A program made the translations under genes and the position numbers. The notes beneath the pieces were generated by a model. That model was not told where the DNA came from. It searched no databases and was given only the letters and a program-made list of their open reading frames with translations. From positions 60,960,484 through 61,024,483 of the forward strand of contig NC_057919.1 of NCBI RefSeq assembly GCF_018873765.1: a stretch of 64,000 nucleotides of DNA, read 5' to 3'. This DNA is from Telopea speciosissima (taxonomy: Eukaryota; Streptophyta; Magnoliopsida; Proteales; Proteaceae). Of the stretch, positions 63,437 to 64,000 are shown one piece after another (the stretch's first letter is position 1; every line of letters begins with the position of its first letter).

Positions 63437-64000
63437 TCACCAGTAGTAAGACCCAACCCAACCTTATAGATAAGGTTTAATGGGTAATAACAAGCTACTG
63501 TTAAGTGATTGTAAAAACATTAAAATTAATAGCCCAAAAGGTGTCAATGTTAGCTGTTATGAGTTAAGGTTAACTTCTATGAAGTTTTAATGGGGTTATG
63601 TTTAGTAAGAATATTTACAATAACATGGATACTAAAAAAGAACCTTACCTATATGAATACTGAAATGGTGCTGTTTCTAAAAAGAATTTAGGGTTTATTC
63701 TTTTAAGTGTTCATGAATTCATGATAGAGCACAGGGCCGTAAGAGTGCTACCATATTAAAGATTTTGACATAGAATCAATAAATCAACTGGTGACTCTAT
63801 AAATCAACTGGTGGGTTGATGCAAATTAAAATTCTGAGAAGTTATTTTTTTATTTCCAAATGGTTTTACAGATAAAGCCTCCTTGACAATGAGATCATTT
63901 CCAGTTCTTGGATTGATTATCTCCTAGACAATGAGATCACTTAATTTGTGGATTAATTAATGCTGAAAGTAACCATAACGCCCCTGTCAATGCTGATTAT
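63437..64000 (+). other. 3' untranslated part of Copia 4, LTR not confirmed
   Basis: AT-rich sequence following RNase H. No LTR boundary can be confirmed because no second copy lies in the window. Short direct repeats occur at 63776-63812 (AAATCAACTGGTG) and 63880-63935 (ACAATGAGATCA). Confidence 0.4.

Overview
This window looks like nuclear DNA of a flowering plant. It has DYW-type pentatricopeptide repeat coding sequence, Copia LTR retrotransposons, L1-type LINEs with a plant-style RNase H domain, BED/DUF659 hAT and Mutator-like DNA transposons, tRNA-derived SINEs, and AT-rich spacers with long microsatellites. No genus can be named from the sequence. Most of the window is transposon-derived. 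Only two protein genes look intact: a ribosomal protein bL33 gene (7179-7352, minus) and an OB-fold SOSS-B-like single-stranded DNA-binding protein gene (36925-37374, plus). Three other host gene relics are visible: a MED26-like first exon (24859-25148, minus), a conserved but unidentified exon split by a Copia element (44850-45003 and 50945-51058), and a frameshifted At5g04780-like PPR-DYW pseudogene (51238-52928).

Layout. 1-13 kb holds MITEs with 8-bp target duplications, a 1.5-kb Mutator-like element with an exact 9-bp duplication (3220-4715), a SINE, a LINE remnant, the bL33 gene, and a perfect 67-bp-arm hairpin (8644-8781). 12.5-19.5 kb is a LINE interrupted by a Copia element (13664-19396, target duplication CTTTG). 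That Copia contains two long C homopolymers that replace its missing middle and are probably an assembly artefact. 19.5-25 kb has a poly-A insertion with 25-bp flanking repeats, a second Mutator-like element (20644-21944), a SINE with an 11-bp duplication, and weak exon-like segments. 25520-30766 is an almost complete 5.2-kb hAT transposon. 32205-33624 is a non-autonomous hAT with a repeat-rich core, and a 142-bp relative lies at 34873-35014. 38526-44400 is a near full-length, decayed LINE on the minus strand. 45004-50939 is a complete Copia (LTR to LTR, target duplication AGACA). The last 10 kb holds a Copia with one 1.75-kb LTR (54232 to about 60780, minus) abutting a different truncated Copia (60782 onward, plus).

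The elements do not form a pathway. Their relation is one of nesting and decay: small hairpin MITEs lie inside LINEs, a Copia lies inside a LINE, and a Copia lies inside a gene exon. I found no CRISPR, operon or defence system, and nothing I can defend as a new biological system. The observations most worth checking are the perfect hairpin, the poly-C filled Copia, the gene split by a Copia, the unidentified poly-A insertion, and the cargo of the two Mutator-like elements.
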